DNA of 64,000 bases, taken from assembly GCA_940671915.1 (NCBI GenBank), contig CALNVZ010003433.1, positions 25,589,405 through 25,653,404 on the forward strand, written 5' to 3'. The stretch comes from Paracentrotus lividus (taxonomy: Eukaryota; Echinodermata; Echinoidea; Camarodonta; Echinidae). The notes below the pieces were generated by a model. That model was not told where the DNA came from. It saw nothing but the letters and a program-made list of their open reading frames with translations, and ran no database searches. The translations under genes and the position numbers were made by a program. Positions within the stretch are counted from its first letter, which is position 1; each line of letters opens with the position of its first letter. Positions 1 to 12,130 of this stretch are shown here, one piece after another.

Positions 1-315
1 GGCGCCCCCCCCCCCCGCCAGACAAACATAGGCCTACGGCTTAAAATGTATGTTGAAGGATTTTGAATAATAATTTATTAAAAGTTTTTTTTTTTTTTTT
101 TTTTTTTATACTTGCCAATTGGTGAGTTAACGGAAAAGAATTTCTAGGTATATGATATTACCGCTATAGATAAAAAATACGAATATTTCTAAATACGAGT
201 GCGAAGCGGATCAGATTTTTCCCCTCTACTTACGATGGAAAGCAAAGAATTATATAAGCAATTAGGGATATCAATTTTGTTTAGCTCTTCATCAGAATAT
301 CATATGAACGCAAGG
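1..315 (+). repeat. Left inverted-repeat arm of the 4.6 kb element
   Basis: It runs from a poly-C/ggcgcc start through a poly-T tract (near 85-107) to ttagctcttcatcag and a ttcatga-like block. It matches the reverse complement of 4295-4580 with small indels. Confidence 0.75.
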
Positions 316-479
316 CGGATCCAGATTCGCCAATGGGGGGGGACCGGATTTTTTTTTTCACCCAAATTTCCTTGATCAGCGGTTTGAAAGCTTAGCGCAG
401 GGGTGGGTGGCTGTTACAAATGTATAGGCCTATAAACACTTAATTAACTTTAATCTTGTTTTGTTTTATGTACAAGCAA

Positions 480-2050
480 ATGTATTAAATCAATTAATGC
501 GAGCGCGAAGCGCGAGCCGAAAATTTTTGCTATATCAACTGAAAACATTAAATTTTAAGCGTTCTTATGCTATGCTCATAAAGAAAATACTTATTTCATT
601 AAACAATGCGAGCGCGAAGCGCCAGCCGAAAAATTTTTGATAGTAAAATTATATCAACCTGAAAACAGTGGATTTTTCAGCGTTTTTATGCTATGTTTAT
701 AAGAAAGATACATATTACTCACTAAACAATGCGAGCCGAAGCGTGAGCTGAAAATTTAGATATATCAATCTAAAACACTGCATTGAAAGTATTTTTTGTG
801 CTAAGATTTTTAAGAAGATACTTATCGCATTAACCCTGCAGCTCGAAGCGCGAGCCGAAAAATTGTGACAATAAATTCTATCAACCTGAAAAAATTGGAT
901 TTTAAGCGTTTATATGCTATGTTTATAAGGAAGATACATATTATCTCACTAAACAATGTGAGCGCGAAGTGCGAGCTGACAATTTTAGATCAACCTAAAA
1001 CACTGCATTGAAAGTTTGTGTGTGTAATGCTTTGTTTTTTTAAGAAGATACTTATCTAATTAAACAATGCGAGCGCGAAGCGCGAGCCGAAAAATTTTGA
1101 TAAAATATCAACCTGAAAAAAAGAGCATTTTTTAAAGCGTCTTTATGCTAAGTTTATAAGAAAGATACATTATTATCTTATTAAATCAACCTGAAAACAG
1201 TGCTTTTTAAGCTTTTCTCTAATGCCATGCTTATAAAGAAGATACATACCTCATTAAATAATGCGAGCGAATCGATTTTTATATATATTAACTTGAAAAC
1301 ATTTAATTAGCGTTTTTGTGCTAAGCTCATAAAGAAAAAACTTGTCTCATTAAACAATGCGAGCGAGAAGCGCGAGCCAATATAATTTATTATATATATT
1401 TTAGCGTTTTTTTTTACGCCATGCTAATAAAAAAGATACATATTTAAACAATGCGCCGAAGCGCGAACCGAATTTTTTGTATATCAACCTAAAAACAGTG
1501 CATAAAAGGTTTTATTATGCTATCTTTTATAAAGAAGATAAACATTGCTCATTAAACAACGCGAGCTGAAATCAACCTGAAAACAGTGCTTTTTAAGCTT
1601 TTTCTAATGCCATGCCTATATAGTATGCGTAATGTATCTCATTAAATAATGCGAGCGCGAAGCGCGAGCCGATTTTTTTTTTTTTTTTTTTATATATATT
1701 AACTTGAAAACATTTAATTTTAAGCGTTTTTTAAGCTCATAAAGAAAATACTTGTCTCATTAAACAATGCGAGCGCGAAGCGGAGCTGAAAATTTGGGAT
1801 ATGTCACCTGAAAACAATGCATTTTTTAAGCGAATTTTTTAACGCCATGCTCATAAAGAAGATACATATTTTATACAATGCGAGCGCGGAGCACGAGCCG
1901 AAAAATTTTTTGATTTATCAAACCTGAGAAAAGTGCATTTAAAGGTTTGTTATGCTATCCTTTATAAAGAAGATACATATCTCATTAAATAATGGCGAGC
2001 GCGCAAAGCGCGAGCCGAAATTTTTTGATATATTAACTTAAATCATTTAA
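480..2050 (+). repeat. Tandem array, ~115 bp degenerate unit with GCGAGCGCGAAGCGCGAGCC core
   Basis: About 14 occurrences of a gcgagcgcgaagcgcgagcc-like core begin near 499, 608, 730, 838, 958, 1068, 1263, 1352, 1456, 1560, 1651, 1766, 1878 and 1986. Each is followed by an AT-rich spacer with the recurring words atcaacctgaaaaca, aagcgttttta, atgctcataaagaagata and cattaaacaatg. The GC core is itself nearly palindromic. Inverted copies of the core recur at about 4018-4035 and 4130-4150. Spacing ranges from about 90 to 195 bp, so the array is old or badly sequenced. Confidence 0.85.
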
Positions 2051-3550
2051 GATAAATTTGGCACCCATAAGTCTCAGGTCAATTCGGCGCCCCTACATTT
2101 GAGCTCAGTCTGGCGTCCTTTAATTTAGATCGATTTGGCACCCCTTAACTTCAGGTTAAATCAGCGCCCTTAAGTCTCAGGTCAATTCAACGCCCCTTAA
2201 GTTTCAGATCATTTTTGTGCCCCTACATTTGATCTAAATTGGCGCCCTTACGTTTAAGATCATTTTGGCGCCCCTCTGTTTAAGTTCGATTTGGCGCCCC
2301 CTAATTTAAGGTCGATTGCGCCCCTATTCGATTTTGCACCCCTCCTAAATCTAGGGTCGATTTAGGGCCCTTAAGTTTAAGGTCGATTTGGCGCCCCACG
2401 TAAGCTCATTTTGGCGCGCCCTCTGATTTAAGTTTGATTTTGGCCCCCCTAAATTTAAGGTCGATTTAGAGCCGCTAAGTTTAAGCCCGATTTGGCGTCC
2501 ACCTATGTTGAAGTCAGTTTGGCGCCCCTATGTTTAAGCTCAATTCGGCACCCTAAGTTTATTGGCGTTGCTAGTTTACTGTCGATTTGGCGCCCCTAAT
2601 TTTTTTTAAGGGCGCCCCCTTCCCCTTCCCCCTTTTCAATTTGGCACCCTTAACTTAGTTTAAGGTTGATTCTGCGCCCCTAAGTTTAATATCAATGAGG
2701 CGCCCCTCTCAGCTTCAGGTCAATTTGGCGCCCCCATCTAAGTTTCGGGTCAATTTGGCGCCCCTACGTTTAAGCTCAATTTGGCTCCCCCGATTTGGCG
2801 CCCCCCTAATTCAAGGTCGATTTGGCACCCTTATAAGTTTAAGGTCGATTTGGCGCCCCCACGTTAAAGCTCATTTTGGCGCCCCTCTGATTTTAAGTTT
2901 GATTTGGCGCCCCTAAATTTAAAGGTCGATTTGTGTGCCCCTAAGTTTAATATCAATTAGGCGCCCCATCAGCTTCAGCGTCAATTTGGCGCCCCCCATC
3001 TAAGTTTCGGGTCAATTGGCGCCCCCATCTAAGTTTCGGGTCAATTTGGCGCCCTACGTTTAAGCTCAATTTGGCTCCCCGATTTGGCGCCCCCAAATTT
3101 AAGGTCGATTTGGCACCCTTATAAGTTTAAGGTCAATTTGGCGCCTCTTAGTTTACTGTCGATTGGCGCCCCTAAATTTAAGGTCGATTTGGCGCCCCTA
3201 AGTTAAGGTCAATTTGGCACCCCTTAGTTTACTGTCGATTTGGCCCCTCCCCTAAAATTAAAGGTCGATTTGGCGCCCCTAAATTTTAGGTTGATTTGGC
3301 GCCCCTATAAGTTTAAGGTCAATTTGGCGCTCCTTAGTTTACTGTCGATTTCGCCCCCTAAATTTAAGGTCGATTTTGGCGCTCCTAAGTTTAAGGTTCA
3401 ATTTGGCGCCCCTTAGTTTACTGTCGATTTTTGCGCCCCCTAAATTTAAGGTCGATTTTCGCCCCCCCCCCTAATTTTAAACGTCGATTTGGCGCCCCTA
3501 CGTAAGGCCAATTTGGCGCCCCTTAGTTTACTGTCGATTTTGGCGCCCCC
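2050..3550 (+). repeat. Minisatellite, ~30 bp unit ggtcgatttggcgcccctaa
   Basis: Dozens of copies of a ~30 bp unit ggtcgatttggcgcccctaa followed by attta run head to tail (roughly 45-50 copies by length). Common variants are ggtcaatttggcgcc and tttactgtcgatttggc. Short open frames here, such as 2695-2916, are repeat translations and not genes. Confidence 0.85.
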
Positions 3551-3555
3551 CCCCC

Positions 3556-3745
3556 CATTTTTTAGGGTGCACCCTTCCCCTCTCCTTTTTCCCCTTCCTC
3601 TCTCTCTCTCTCTCTCTCTTTTTTCTTCCTTCCTCTTTCCCCCCTTTTTCCCTTCCTCTTCCCCCTTTTCCCTTTCTCTTTTTTTCTCCTTTTTTTCTTC
3701 TTCCTTTTTTTTCTTTCCTTTTCTCCCTTTTCTTCCTCTTTTCGG
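3556..3745 (+). repeat. Polypyrimidine tract
   Basis: About 190 bases are almost only C and T, including (TC)n at 3596-3618. Opposing open frames here are low-complexity artefacts. A G/C homopolymer block follows at 3746-3795. Confidence 0.85.
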
Positions 3746-4294
3746 CGCCCCCCTGCGCGCCCCCCGGCGGGGGGGCCCGTAAAGCCCCCCCCCCCAGAAT
3801 ACGCGCATGTTAGTTGGCGCCAAATTAGGGGCTTATACTTAGGGGCGCCGAATTTATCTTAAACTTAGGGAGGGAAGCAGAAGGATAGATAAGCAGCTAT
3901 AGATAGATTATTCATCCTCTGTCATAATCATGTAAAATTACTGGGCAACATACGGTCTTTAAATTATGGAGGCCAATTGATCTAAACTTCAGGTCTCTAT
4001 TACATAGAGCAAATTTTCGATCGCGCTTCGCGCTCGCTTCATTTTCTAAAGAGTTATTACATTGTGTTCCTGAGGAATGCATAAAATGTCACGTTTTCAC
4101 TGGAGATCATTCCGATACATCAAATTTCTGCTCGCGATTCACGCTCGCCTATTTTTTATTTCTTGTAACCAGATTATGAGGATTCTGAACAACAAAACAT
4201 CAATATACATTTGTTTGATTTCACATTACTTGATGGACAAATTTCACATGATTTTATATGGCTTGCTTTCAAATCGTTTTGATGGACAAATTAC

Positions 4295-4470
4295 AGCTCC
4301 CGTTCATGATGATTTCTGATGAAGAGCTAAACAAAATTAATACCCCTAATTGCTTAGAATTCTTTGCTTTCTGATCGTAAAGTAGAGGGGAAAAAATCTG
4401 ATCGCGCGTCGCGCTCGTATTTAGAAATATTTGTATTTTCATCTATAGCGTCATTCATCATTGGGCAAGT

Positions 4471-4507
<37 letters not shown>

Positions 4508-4580
4508 AAATAAATTATTATTCAAAATCCTTCAACATACATTAAGCCGTAGGCCTATGTTGCCTGGCGGGGGGGGCGCC
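4295..4580 (-). repeat. Right inverted-repeat arm of the 4.6 kb element
   Basis: Reverse complement of positions 1-315, with the poly-A at 4471-4504 opposite the poly-T of the left arm. It ends in poly-G plus gcgcc. The first 14.6 kb copy begins at this poly-G. Confidence 0.75.
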
Positions 4581-6011
4581 ATATTTTGAAAAGTACACAG
4601 GGCGCCAAATTCTCATCGGCCCCCGGGGTGCGAAATCCTGGATACGCGCCTGAGAATTGATAATATTTTCTGGTTTAAACAGCTTACTGAATATTATACA
4701 ATACTATTCTATTAATCTAATGTAATTATTTTGCTATGGGGGCTTCAAATATCATTTTTTTTTATTTTTTAAAGCATTACTTTATGTGAAAAAGATCCCT
4801 CTATGTTAGGAGCCTCCTATTATGTAATATAAAGAGAAAGGATCCGTATTTTGGGCATAGTTTACCGTGATGGGCGCATGAAGAGCTCCCCCCAAAATAG
4901 CCATCATTGGCACATTAAAATAGCCGCTAAATGAATAAAGTTGCTAAGGATATTTGATTGTTTTGATTGAATAATATAGGTTTTCCAATCACTTTCATAC
5001 AAATATCATTTGAATCTATTTTAAGATCATTCAATTTCACCACAGTTGTGATCGTTTGGGGCCAACCTCCATTTAAACTTACATTAAATTCGTTCAATTC
5101 ATTTATTTATGCAATGATCTTTTTAAATGTGCCAAGTCGATTTTAAAAAGTAGCATAAGCGTTTAAAGAACTTTCATTCAATTTCATTTTTGCTTCGTTT
5201 GAGATTTTGAATTCTTTTAAAGCATTCTTCGAATCAGTCATCTAAGTTTAGACAAAGAACATACATCTTTAGAGTTCGGAATGTTTAATTTTCTTTTCGA
5301 ATTATTATCCGTTGCAACACATTTAGAAACGAGTCGTTCACATTGAAACTTTATAAATAGATTATTAGAAATATGCATTCAAATTCAAATGGGGATGGGC
5401 AGCGGACTTTCTTAGGTCATTCAAATTCATTATAAGGAAGCATGTTAAAAATAGTGCATTCTATTTAAGATTCATCGTCAAGAGACATGACATTATAGGT
5501 CATCAAACGGTTTACCATGACTTTGTTTACCCTGCAGCCATGGATAGGTCCCTCATATACCAACGAAAATGAAATAGTGAAAGCAAAGACAAAAAGAAAG
5601 AACACTGGACTCGCACATAAAAAATTGAAAGTAATACCAAACCTTGTATGTTTCCCTATTAAAAATCAAGACTGATTTTCACATGGACCTATTACATCAA
5701 AGAAAAGCCTAAGAAAAGGTCCCATAACAAAAAAAAATATATCTATATATGTAAAAGACAAATAATAATTGTATCTGTAATGTACGAACTAAAAAGAAAA
5801 AACTTTCATTATGAAACGTGTCTCTTTAAGTGTCTTCGACTTAATACAGGACGTGACGATTAAGAGAAAGAAACAAGACAACAAAACAAATATTTCTTTG
5901 ATATAAGATTAATATCATATGCGAATAGAGCAAAATACAAACAAAGAAAAAATAGACAACAGCCTATATTATATATTTTTAATGACCTTCAAAAAAAAAA
6001 AAAAAAAAATT

Positions 6012-6470
6012 AACAGTGGCGGATCCAGGATTTTATGGGGGGCCAAATTTATACTTCAGATTCTGTACAATCGAATTTATTTTGCGTTACGCTGACCGGC
6101 AAGGTTGTGAGAAGGGGGGGGGAGGTGTGAAGATATTTCGGCATTCGGTCATCCTCACAGTCAATTTCACCCGTGGTATGGTATGGTTAAGTCGGTCATC
6201 CATATAATAAGTTTCCTGCTTCCTTTTCTTTCTTTTTTTTTTTTTTTTTTTTTTTGGGGGGGGATGTTTTACGTTGGGCGTTCTACAAAATACCAGATTT
6301 TGTGCACTTTTTCTCAATTATGGGCTCGGGTGAGGTGGTGGGGGGGGTTCCAAGCTGTTAGTTCCTTTGAATCTCCCTCAATGGAATCGCGGATTCGTTA
6401 TAATTCAGATAAAATCATCTATAGTTTAAAACATGATTTAAAAGATAAGCCTAAATAATTATATGCCACA
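6012..6470 (+). mobile_element. Short element starting cagtggcggatccaggattt (copy A)
   Basis: It starts right after a poly-A run with cagtggcggatccagga, a common end of invertebrate DNA elements, and runs through a poly-G, a poly-T and tctccctcaatgg. The right border is approximate. Frames across it are interrupted by homopolymers and are not genes. Confidence 0.45.
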
Positions 6471-7861
6471 CCAATGCTATGAAAATCTTGTATAATGCGA
6501 AAACATATAGAGAATCAAGGGAAAAACACAAACACAAAACGAATTTTAAATTGAATGAAAGTTTCTTAAATTGAGTTTCTCAAATGAAATTGATTGCCCG
6601 AACAGGCTAATTGGGTCCTAAAAACGATGCCTCGTTAATTTAAATGAACATAATGCCGAAATTTACATACATTAATGAACTTCTATGCACGTTTAAAGAT
6701 CTTGTTTGCTGTATAATATAAATTAAGTACGGTGAAAATAAGATTAAATGGCAATACTTGGAAATGGTTTGCCCCAATTATGAATTGAATGCTCTTAAAA
6801 TAAAGCTTCGCGACTATGAATGAACTTGATACCCCCGTATTTTAAAATTAAATAGCCGATATCGATCGGAAAATGGTATCGCTTGAATTTGAATGAACCT
6901 TCTATAGGTTTGAATGACAAACCTATGAAATTGAGCGGGAAAACCTATACTTAATTTTTTTTTTTAAAGTTTCAAGGAAAAAAAAGCTATTGAAACGATA
7001 GACGTTTCTATTTTTCTGTGGTTTTATGGCTTGCTGAATGTGAATATGATGCTATTTCATCGATGAGGTGTCATAAATTTTAAATCTGGGGTTTCAAATG
7101 GTCATAAACCACGGTCTTTTGGGAGAAAGATGTCCATTCTATATGAGGAGTCCCTATAACAATCATCATCAAAGATTAAAGGCTATGAATTTGTTCAATT
7201 AGCACATATAGATTGAACTATAGGCCTACCATAGGCCTACTTGTTTCACATTTCAAGATGGCGCCCACGAGGCAGCCATGATGGTCAATTCAAAAATAGA
7301 TACTCGAAATGAAAACAGAAAGGCTTGATAAAACCCAAAAATACATGTTAAGGGTTGCGAGATCAGAAAATTTTATCTGATTGTTTTTCTATTGATTTGA
7401 TGTAATTTTGTTTTTCTAAACTGCATTTATGCCTGCGGGTGGCCCATGGGGTGTTAGAATGTTTGAATGACTACCATTTCAGGGGCTAAAATGAGACAAA
7501 ATCATGGTCCTTCTTTATGAGGGACCTCTATAATGTTTTGTTCCATTCATAGGATTTCAAATTTTAAGATTAGAATCTTCTTCTCCCAGTACATTTTGTT
7601 TAGTTGTATACACTGGGATACACCGTAAAAATATGTCATTGTTGCTCTTTTAGAAAGTGCGATCCAGTGTATAATAATATATAATATTACATTCTGCAAC
7701 AGTGTTGTTGATCTTAAGCACTTGTCTTAAAACTGGAAGAGAAGCCCATTCAAGTTAATGAGGTCTGCTATATATTGATTTGAGGAAAAATGTAGTGATG
7801 GAGGACTCAACTTGGAATATTCATATTTGACCCTTTTCAGTTGGTATTTTATATTAATCAT

Positions 7862-8318
7862 GATTATGGGTGGATTTGTCCAAGATACAAGAAAATCATG
7901 CAAATGAGAAGAAATTTGGGGCTTCGTCATGGTTCAGATGACTTTTCGAATACGTAATTTGAATCAAGATCATGTTAGTTGGAGATCAGTTGAAGCTGTG
8001 TGCCATGTTCGTTTATAACTCACTGTGAAATTAACAATAATCATGAAATTGGCCGAATTTCACATCAGGTAGTTGATTTCCTCCTCCATTGACTTTATGT
8101 ACAGAGGTTTAACAAAAGTGACATTTGGCATATTTTAATTGCCAGTTTTTGTCCATTTGACAGTGAATTATTTTATGAAACTTTGCACATAGCTTCCATC
8201 TGGGTCTCTAACCAACATGATCTTACTCAATTACGTATTCGAAAGGTCACTGAACCATGACCAAGCCCCAAACTTTCTTCTTATTTTTATATTTTTCTGT
8301 ATCTTGTGCCACTGAGGC
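7862..8318. repeat. Imperfect 450 bp palindrome (copy A)
   Basis: Left arm 7862-8060 (ccaagatacaagaaaat..tttggggcttcgtcatggtt..tacgtaattt..atcatgttagttgg) pairs with right arm 8125-8318, which carries the reverse complements of these words. The loop is only ~60 bp. It could be a hairpin MITE. Confidence 0.7.
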
Positions 8319-8854
8319 GTGAAACATCGGGATTTTTATGAAAATAAAATCAAAAGTACTCCCCAAAAAGAATTGTTATATTTATGTAGAGTAAGAACTT
8401 GAATTTTAGTCCGTACGTTGAGAAAATGGCTTTCCAGTCTCATGTGCTCACTGAGCATGAATGTGTAAATAAATTGCCATAGGATCATTGACACGTGTCC
8501 AAAGAATATAATAAACCCAAAAATGTTATTGAGATGCTTTTTAGAGCATAAAATTACTACAATGACTGTTAGTAATTCTAAAATTGGCATTTTTTGGTTG
8601 GTAGATGGGTTCATTCAACCGTAAATGAATGGAAATTGGTTACATACACTTCCACAAACAGACATCCATCACATTTGATCGATATACCATTGGCAAAGAA
8701 GTAAAAATGGCAATTTGGGCAATTTTGCTGCTTGCTCACTCAACCATGAAATTTGACGCAATGTTTTCCGTATATTGGGAAGCACGTTTTGCCATACATT
8801 CTGACGTGTTAAAACGTTATCATTGAATCAAAGTTGCCATTAGGCCGGCTAGTG

Positions 8855-9528
8855 CACTGCAAAAACGCTGGTGTTAAAATGCAACACTATGCGGGTGTTA
8901 AATTTGTGGTGTTAGATTTCGGAATTAGAATGCTTATCTCTCTAAACACCACTTGGTGTTAAGACAAATTTTGAAAAAGCACTTTGTGAAATTTTTGCAG
9001 TAAAAGTTCATTATCATTTGATATATATCAATTATAAATATCGTAAACACAATATAGCAGCAATTTAGCTTTAGTTTATGAAGTTAACTGAATATTTTAA
9101 CACCAAAAGCTGGTGTTATTTAACACCAGCCCTGGTATCTATATCCGACCCACACCGATTGGTGTTAAATTAAACACCAACAAGAATAAATCAACACTCA
9201 CTAGCGTAAATTCGCTCGCCCTATCTATTCATCAGGGGATGACGCTTTGTATTTTTACGTAATTTCCCAGATGAATAGCATTCTATACGGATTACGCCAG
9301 TGAAATCAACACCCCACTGGTATCAAATTCGAAATTAACACTATGAAAAGTGTCAAATTAACACCAGAATGTTGTGTTAAAATAACACCAAATAGTTTTT
9401 ATTAATGTATTTCTAACACCCAAACTGGTGTTAATATAACACCAGTGGTGTGGTGTCGGATATAGATTCTGGGCCGGTGTTAGATTTAACACCCATGGTG
9501 CTAAATTTAACACCCCAGTTTTGCAGTG
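8855..9528. mobile_element. MITE with CACTGCAAAA ends and many taacacc motifs (copy A)
   Basis: It begins cactgcaaaaacgctggtgt and ends caccccagttttgcagtg, which are inverted repeats of each other. The interior holds over a dozen ggtgtta/taacacc motifs in both orientations. Length 674 bp, no coding capacity. The target duplication is unclear (agtg before, tgaa after). Confidence 0.8.
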
Positions 9529-9742
9529 TGAACTTTAAAAAAATGACATTTTTGCATTTAACCATTGCTCACTGAATCATGACTTGATGTTTTTTTCCTA
9601 AAATTCGCCTTTTGTAGTTGATGAAATTCCCTACATGGACATATTATTAGATTTTTCAAAATTATTGATATCTGAAATAGGGGGAACTTTCTTTTTGTGT
9701 TGTGTTTATATAAATTTAATATATATATAATATAATATATAT

Positions 9743-10206
9743 AGTCTGTGTCAATATAAAATGGTACAGTTGGAAAACATTTTTTATAGTATGAAGGTTA
9801 ATATCAACGTGGTATTGTTTGTTATTTTCATAAAGCAGGAATATCGCTCTTTCTTCTGCAATTTTTTTCATCACATTTGGTGCAGTATTTTTGAGATATG
9901 ACTAATTTTCTACAATCCAGAAAAATCCATTTTTCGCAACGCCGTCCCATGCCTTTGTGTACGATTTCGCATAATGACCGTGAATTCAAGCGCTCCAGAA
10001 CAATAGAAGTGCGTAATTTCGATTTGTTCCTCGTCGCACAAAATTAGCATAACTTTTGTTTTACGAAAGCAAATATAACAGGACAAAGCGCATCAGCAAG
10101 AAAATCTTTTGGCTTTAATTTGGTACCACAAACACACATTATATGAAAGATTTCATACCTAAATGATTTTTGCCCCGACTGTACCATTTTTTTTTTTGAC
10201 ACAGAC
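9743..10206. mobile_element. Tc1/mariner-like MITE (copy A)
   Basis: The ends agtctgtgtcaa..atggtacagt and actgtaccat..ttgacacagac are inverted repeats, set in a TA-rich target. The cleaner second copy shows TA flanks and an agtctgtg end close to the CAGT-type end of Tc1/mariner elements. About 464 bp, no transposase. Confidence 0.65.
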
Positions 10207-11277
10207 GTTATTAAGAATATCTTGAGCTGTATACTAATGTGATGCTATAAGAATATCTTAGCCACAGGATTCTACAATGATATTATTGGTACCCCTGAGA
10301 GAGTATGGCCGTCCCCCATATATGCCTTTTGAAATATGAGATGTGACATATAATGTGATCTTCAGGCAAATTAATCAATGGAATAACTTCAGATTTGAAT
10401 GATCAAATCCCTAGACCCCTTAAAATGTATTTTGGGAGTATGTTGGAGCCTTGATACATAAAAAAATTTACCTTTTCATTCTGTTTCAGAATGCATTCAT
10501 TTTTGTTTTGACCAGCCCTAGGGTTCCCCTCTTGGCTCATGAAACAAGTATGGTTACATGTATGTTCAAACATGGGTAAAATGACAATACTCCCAACATA
10601 GAAGGGGCATTTTGCCCCTCAGATGGCCTCTTTTTAAGAATATCATTTTAGAGCAAAATTATGACATCAGGTGATGAATTATATCATCATATTTCAATTT
10701 AGTGAGTCATAGAACCCCCAATTAATTTTAAAAGTTTATTTCAACCCTTTTCTTTAGAAACTTCACTCAAATGTTAATGGTTTTAGTTTTTCCTAATTAT
10801 ATGGATGCCTCTTGGGGCGCAATACTTATTGCCCATCTGAAATTAAAAGAGCACAGTATTTGGCAACCTGTAGGCCTATGCCAAAATAGGGATCCTTTCA
10901 ACTTACGATGATATTATTAGGGGCTCCTAACTAAAGGGGCTATTTTGTCATAAATTCAACTTTTTATTGAAAAATGACAATTTTGAAACCCCCATAGCAA
11001 AACTATTACATTTTTTTTCTGGAATGGTACCATAGCCATATTCGGTAAGCCATAAAACCAGAAAACAATATGATCTACATTATTCGAGCCCTTTTTTGAC
11101 AACTTCACTCTGATGGCAGCCATTTTGAATTTGGCAACTATGGGCCGCCCCAGGAGGGCCGTTCTTGCGCCCATATGCATTAGGAATTGAAAGAGTATGG
11201 TTGTAAGCAACCCCCCCCCCCCGCCCCCTTTCTTTCTTTTCTTTTTATTCCGGCCCTACTTAACGTTAAGTTTCAAA

Positions 11278-11310
11278 CGAGGGAGGGCCACAGCAGTCGG
11301 CCCTCCCTCA
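11278..11310. repeat. Short hairpin, gagggagggcc / ggccctccctc
   Basis: An 11 bp perfect stem with a ~10 base loop. It is repeated in the second copy at about 25919-25952. The function is unknown. Confidence 0.5.
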
Positions 11311-12130
11311 TTAAAATCAATCCTCCACCTGTACCTCCCTTCCCATAAACCCCCAAAAGTAAGCAGATCGAGCCCCTCAGAGCCGCGCTAGCTCTGCATG
11401 AGCCGCCATTTGGCGCCCCCATCGATTCCTAGCTTGCTCTCCAAACAGTATGATCGATTGTGCTACAGAATGAGAATGTGAGGTTTCAGGTCGTCTTTGG
11501 AGTTTGTTTGTTCCTTTTTGTTCTGCGTCGTATGAGTAAGTTCACAAACGTTAGTGGCCATTTTCATTTGAACTACTCTACGTTCATGACTTTATCTTTT
11601 TCATTAAACCTTGACTCATCAACAACTATCTAGAAAATCTACTGTCCCAGTGTCTAGTCCCATGGTCTAGTCCCATGCAACGTGTTGGTGTTGGGAAATT
11701 AATTAATGTATGAAGGAAGTGCCTAAGTCTGCGCACCTAAAATTTGACTTCAATTTCCATAGTAAGTAAAGTATTATTTTAAGATTCACAATGTTATTCC
11801 ATTCGTCATATTCTAATGATTAATGAAGCAAAAAATTTCAAGAAATAATTAAACAAGAACAATGTTTTAATTTTAGAAGTCTAACGTAACTGTTATATGA
11901 TTTTTCGTAGCCGAAGCCGAAGGCTTGTCAATTTTGTGTTGCAAAATTGGATAGTGCATGTCTGCGCACTAACTCATTTTGCACGCAAATCAACGCACTC
12001 AGTTTTTTACTTTCATTTTTGAGCATGGTTGAAATTTTCAGGATACCAAATAAAACTTATTCTACTGAAAACCATTTTTAATCAATTATTTTCCCTTTTT
12101 TTTTTTTTTTGTATCAGAATGGGTTGTTAA

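Larger units (their letters stand above)
1..4658. mobile_element. Large inverted-repeat element with internal tandem arrays, left end cut by window
   Basis: The first ~315 bases and the block at 4295-4580 are reverse complements of each other (poly-T against poly-A, the shared block ggcctacggctta, the shared ttagctcttcatcag). Position 1 pairs with about 4580. Outside the right arm a further ~78 bases end in ggatacgcgcctgag, the reverse complement of a gcgtatccagga-type end seen on other elements, so the true left end lies before the window. No transposase frame is visible. The interior is almost wholly tandem repeats, so it is a non-autonomous, fold-back-like DNA element. Its superfamily is not recognised. 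Confidence 0.7.
4665..11090. repeat. Dispersed inverted/degenerate repeat modules (copy A)
   Basis: The block 4665-4900 (ttttctgg..tttgctatgggggcttcaaa..ttaggagcc..ggatcc) is found in reverse complement at about 10860-11090. A further diverged copy lies in direct orientation at 7015-7180 and a weaker one at 7440-7560. No protein-coding signal is seen here. The equivalents in copy B are 19243-19480 and 25490-25730. Otherwise 4900-7000 and 10210-12120 hold AT-rich non-coding sequence with many attcaaatt words. Confidence 0.5.

Noticed and set aside
1-2050. Regularly spaced repeats considered as a CRISPR array
   Set aside because: The host is a eukaryote. The units are long and degenerate, the spacers are themselves repeated, and no cas genes exist.
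2695-2916. 73-codon repetitive frame (APL..SIWRP)
   Set aside because: Translation of the 30 bp minisatellite. The frame breaks as soon as the repeat length changes.
3446-3823. Overlapping 97- and 125-codon frames on opposite strands, Lys/Glu/Arg- or Ser/Phe/Pro-rich
   Set aside because: They translate a polypyrimidine tract and flanking minisatellite. Pure composition effect.
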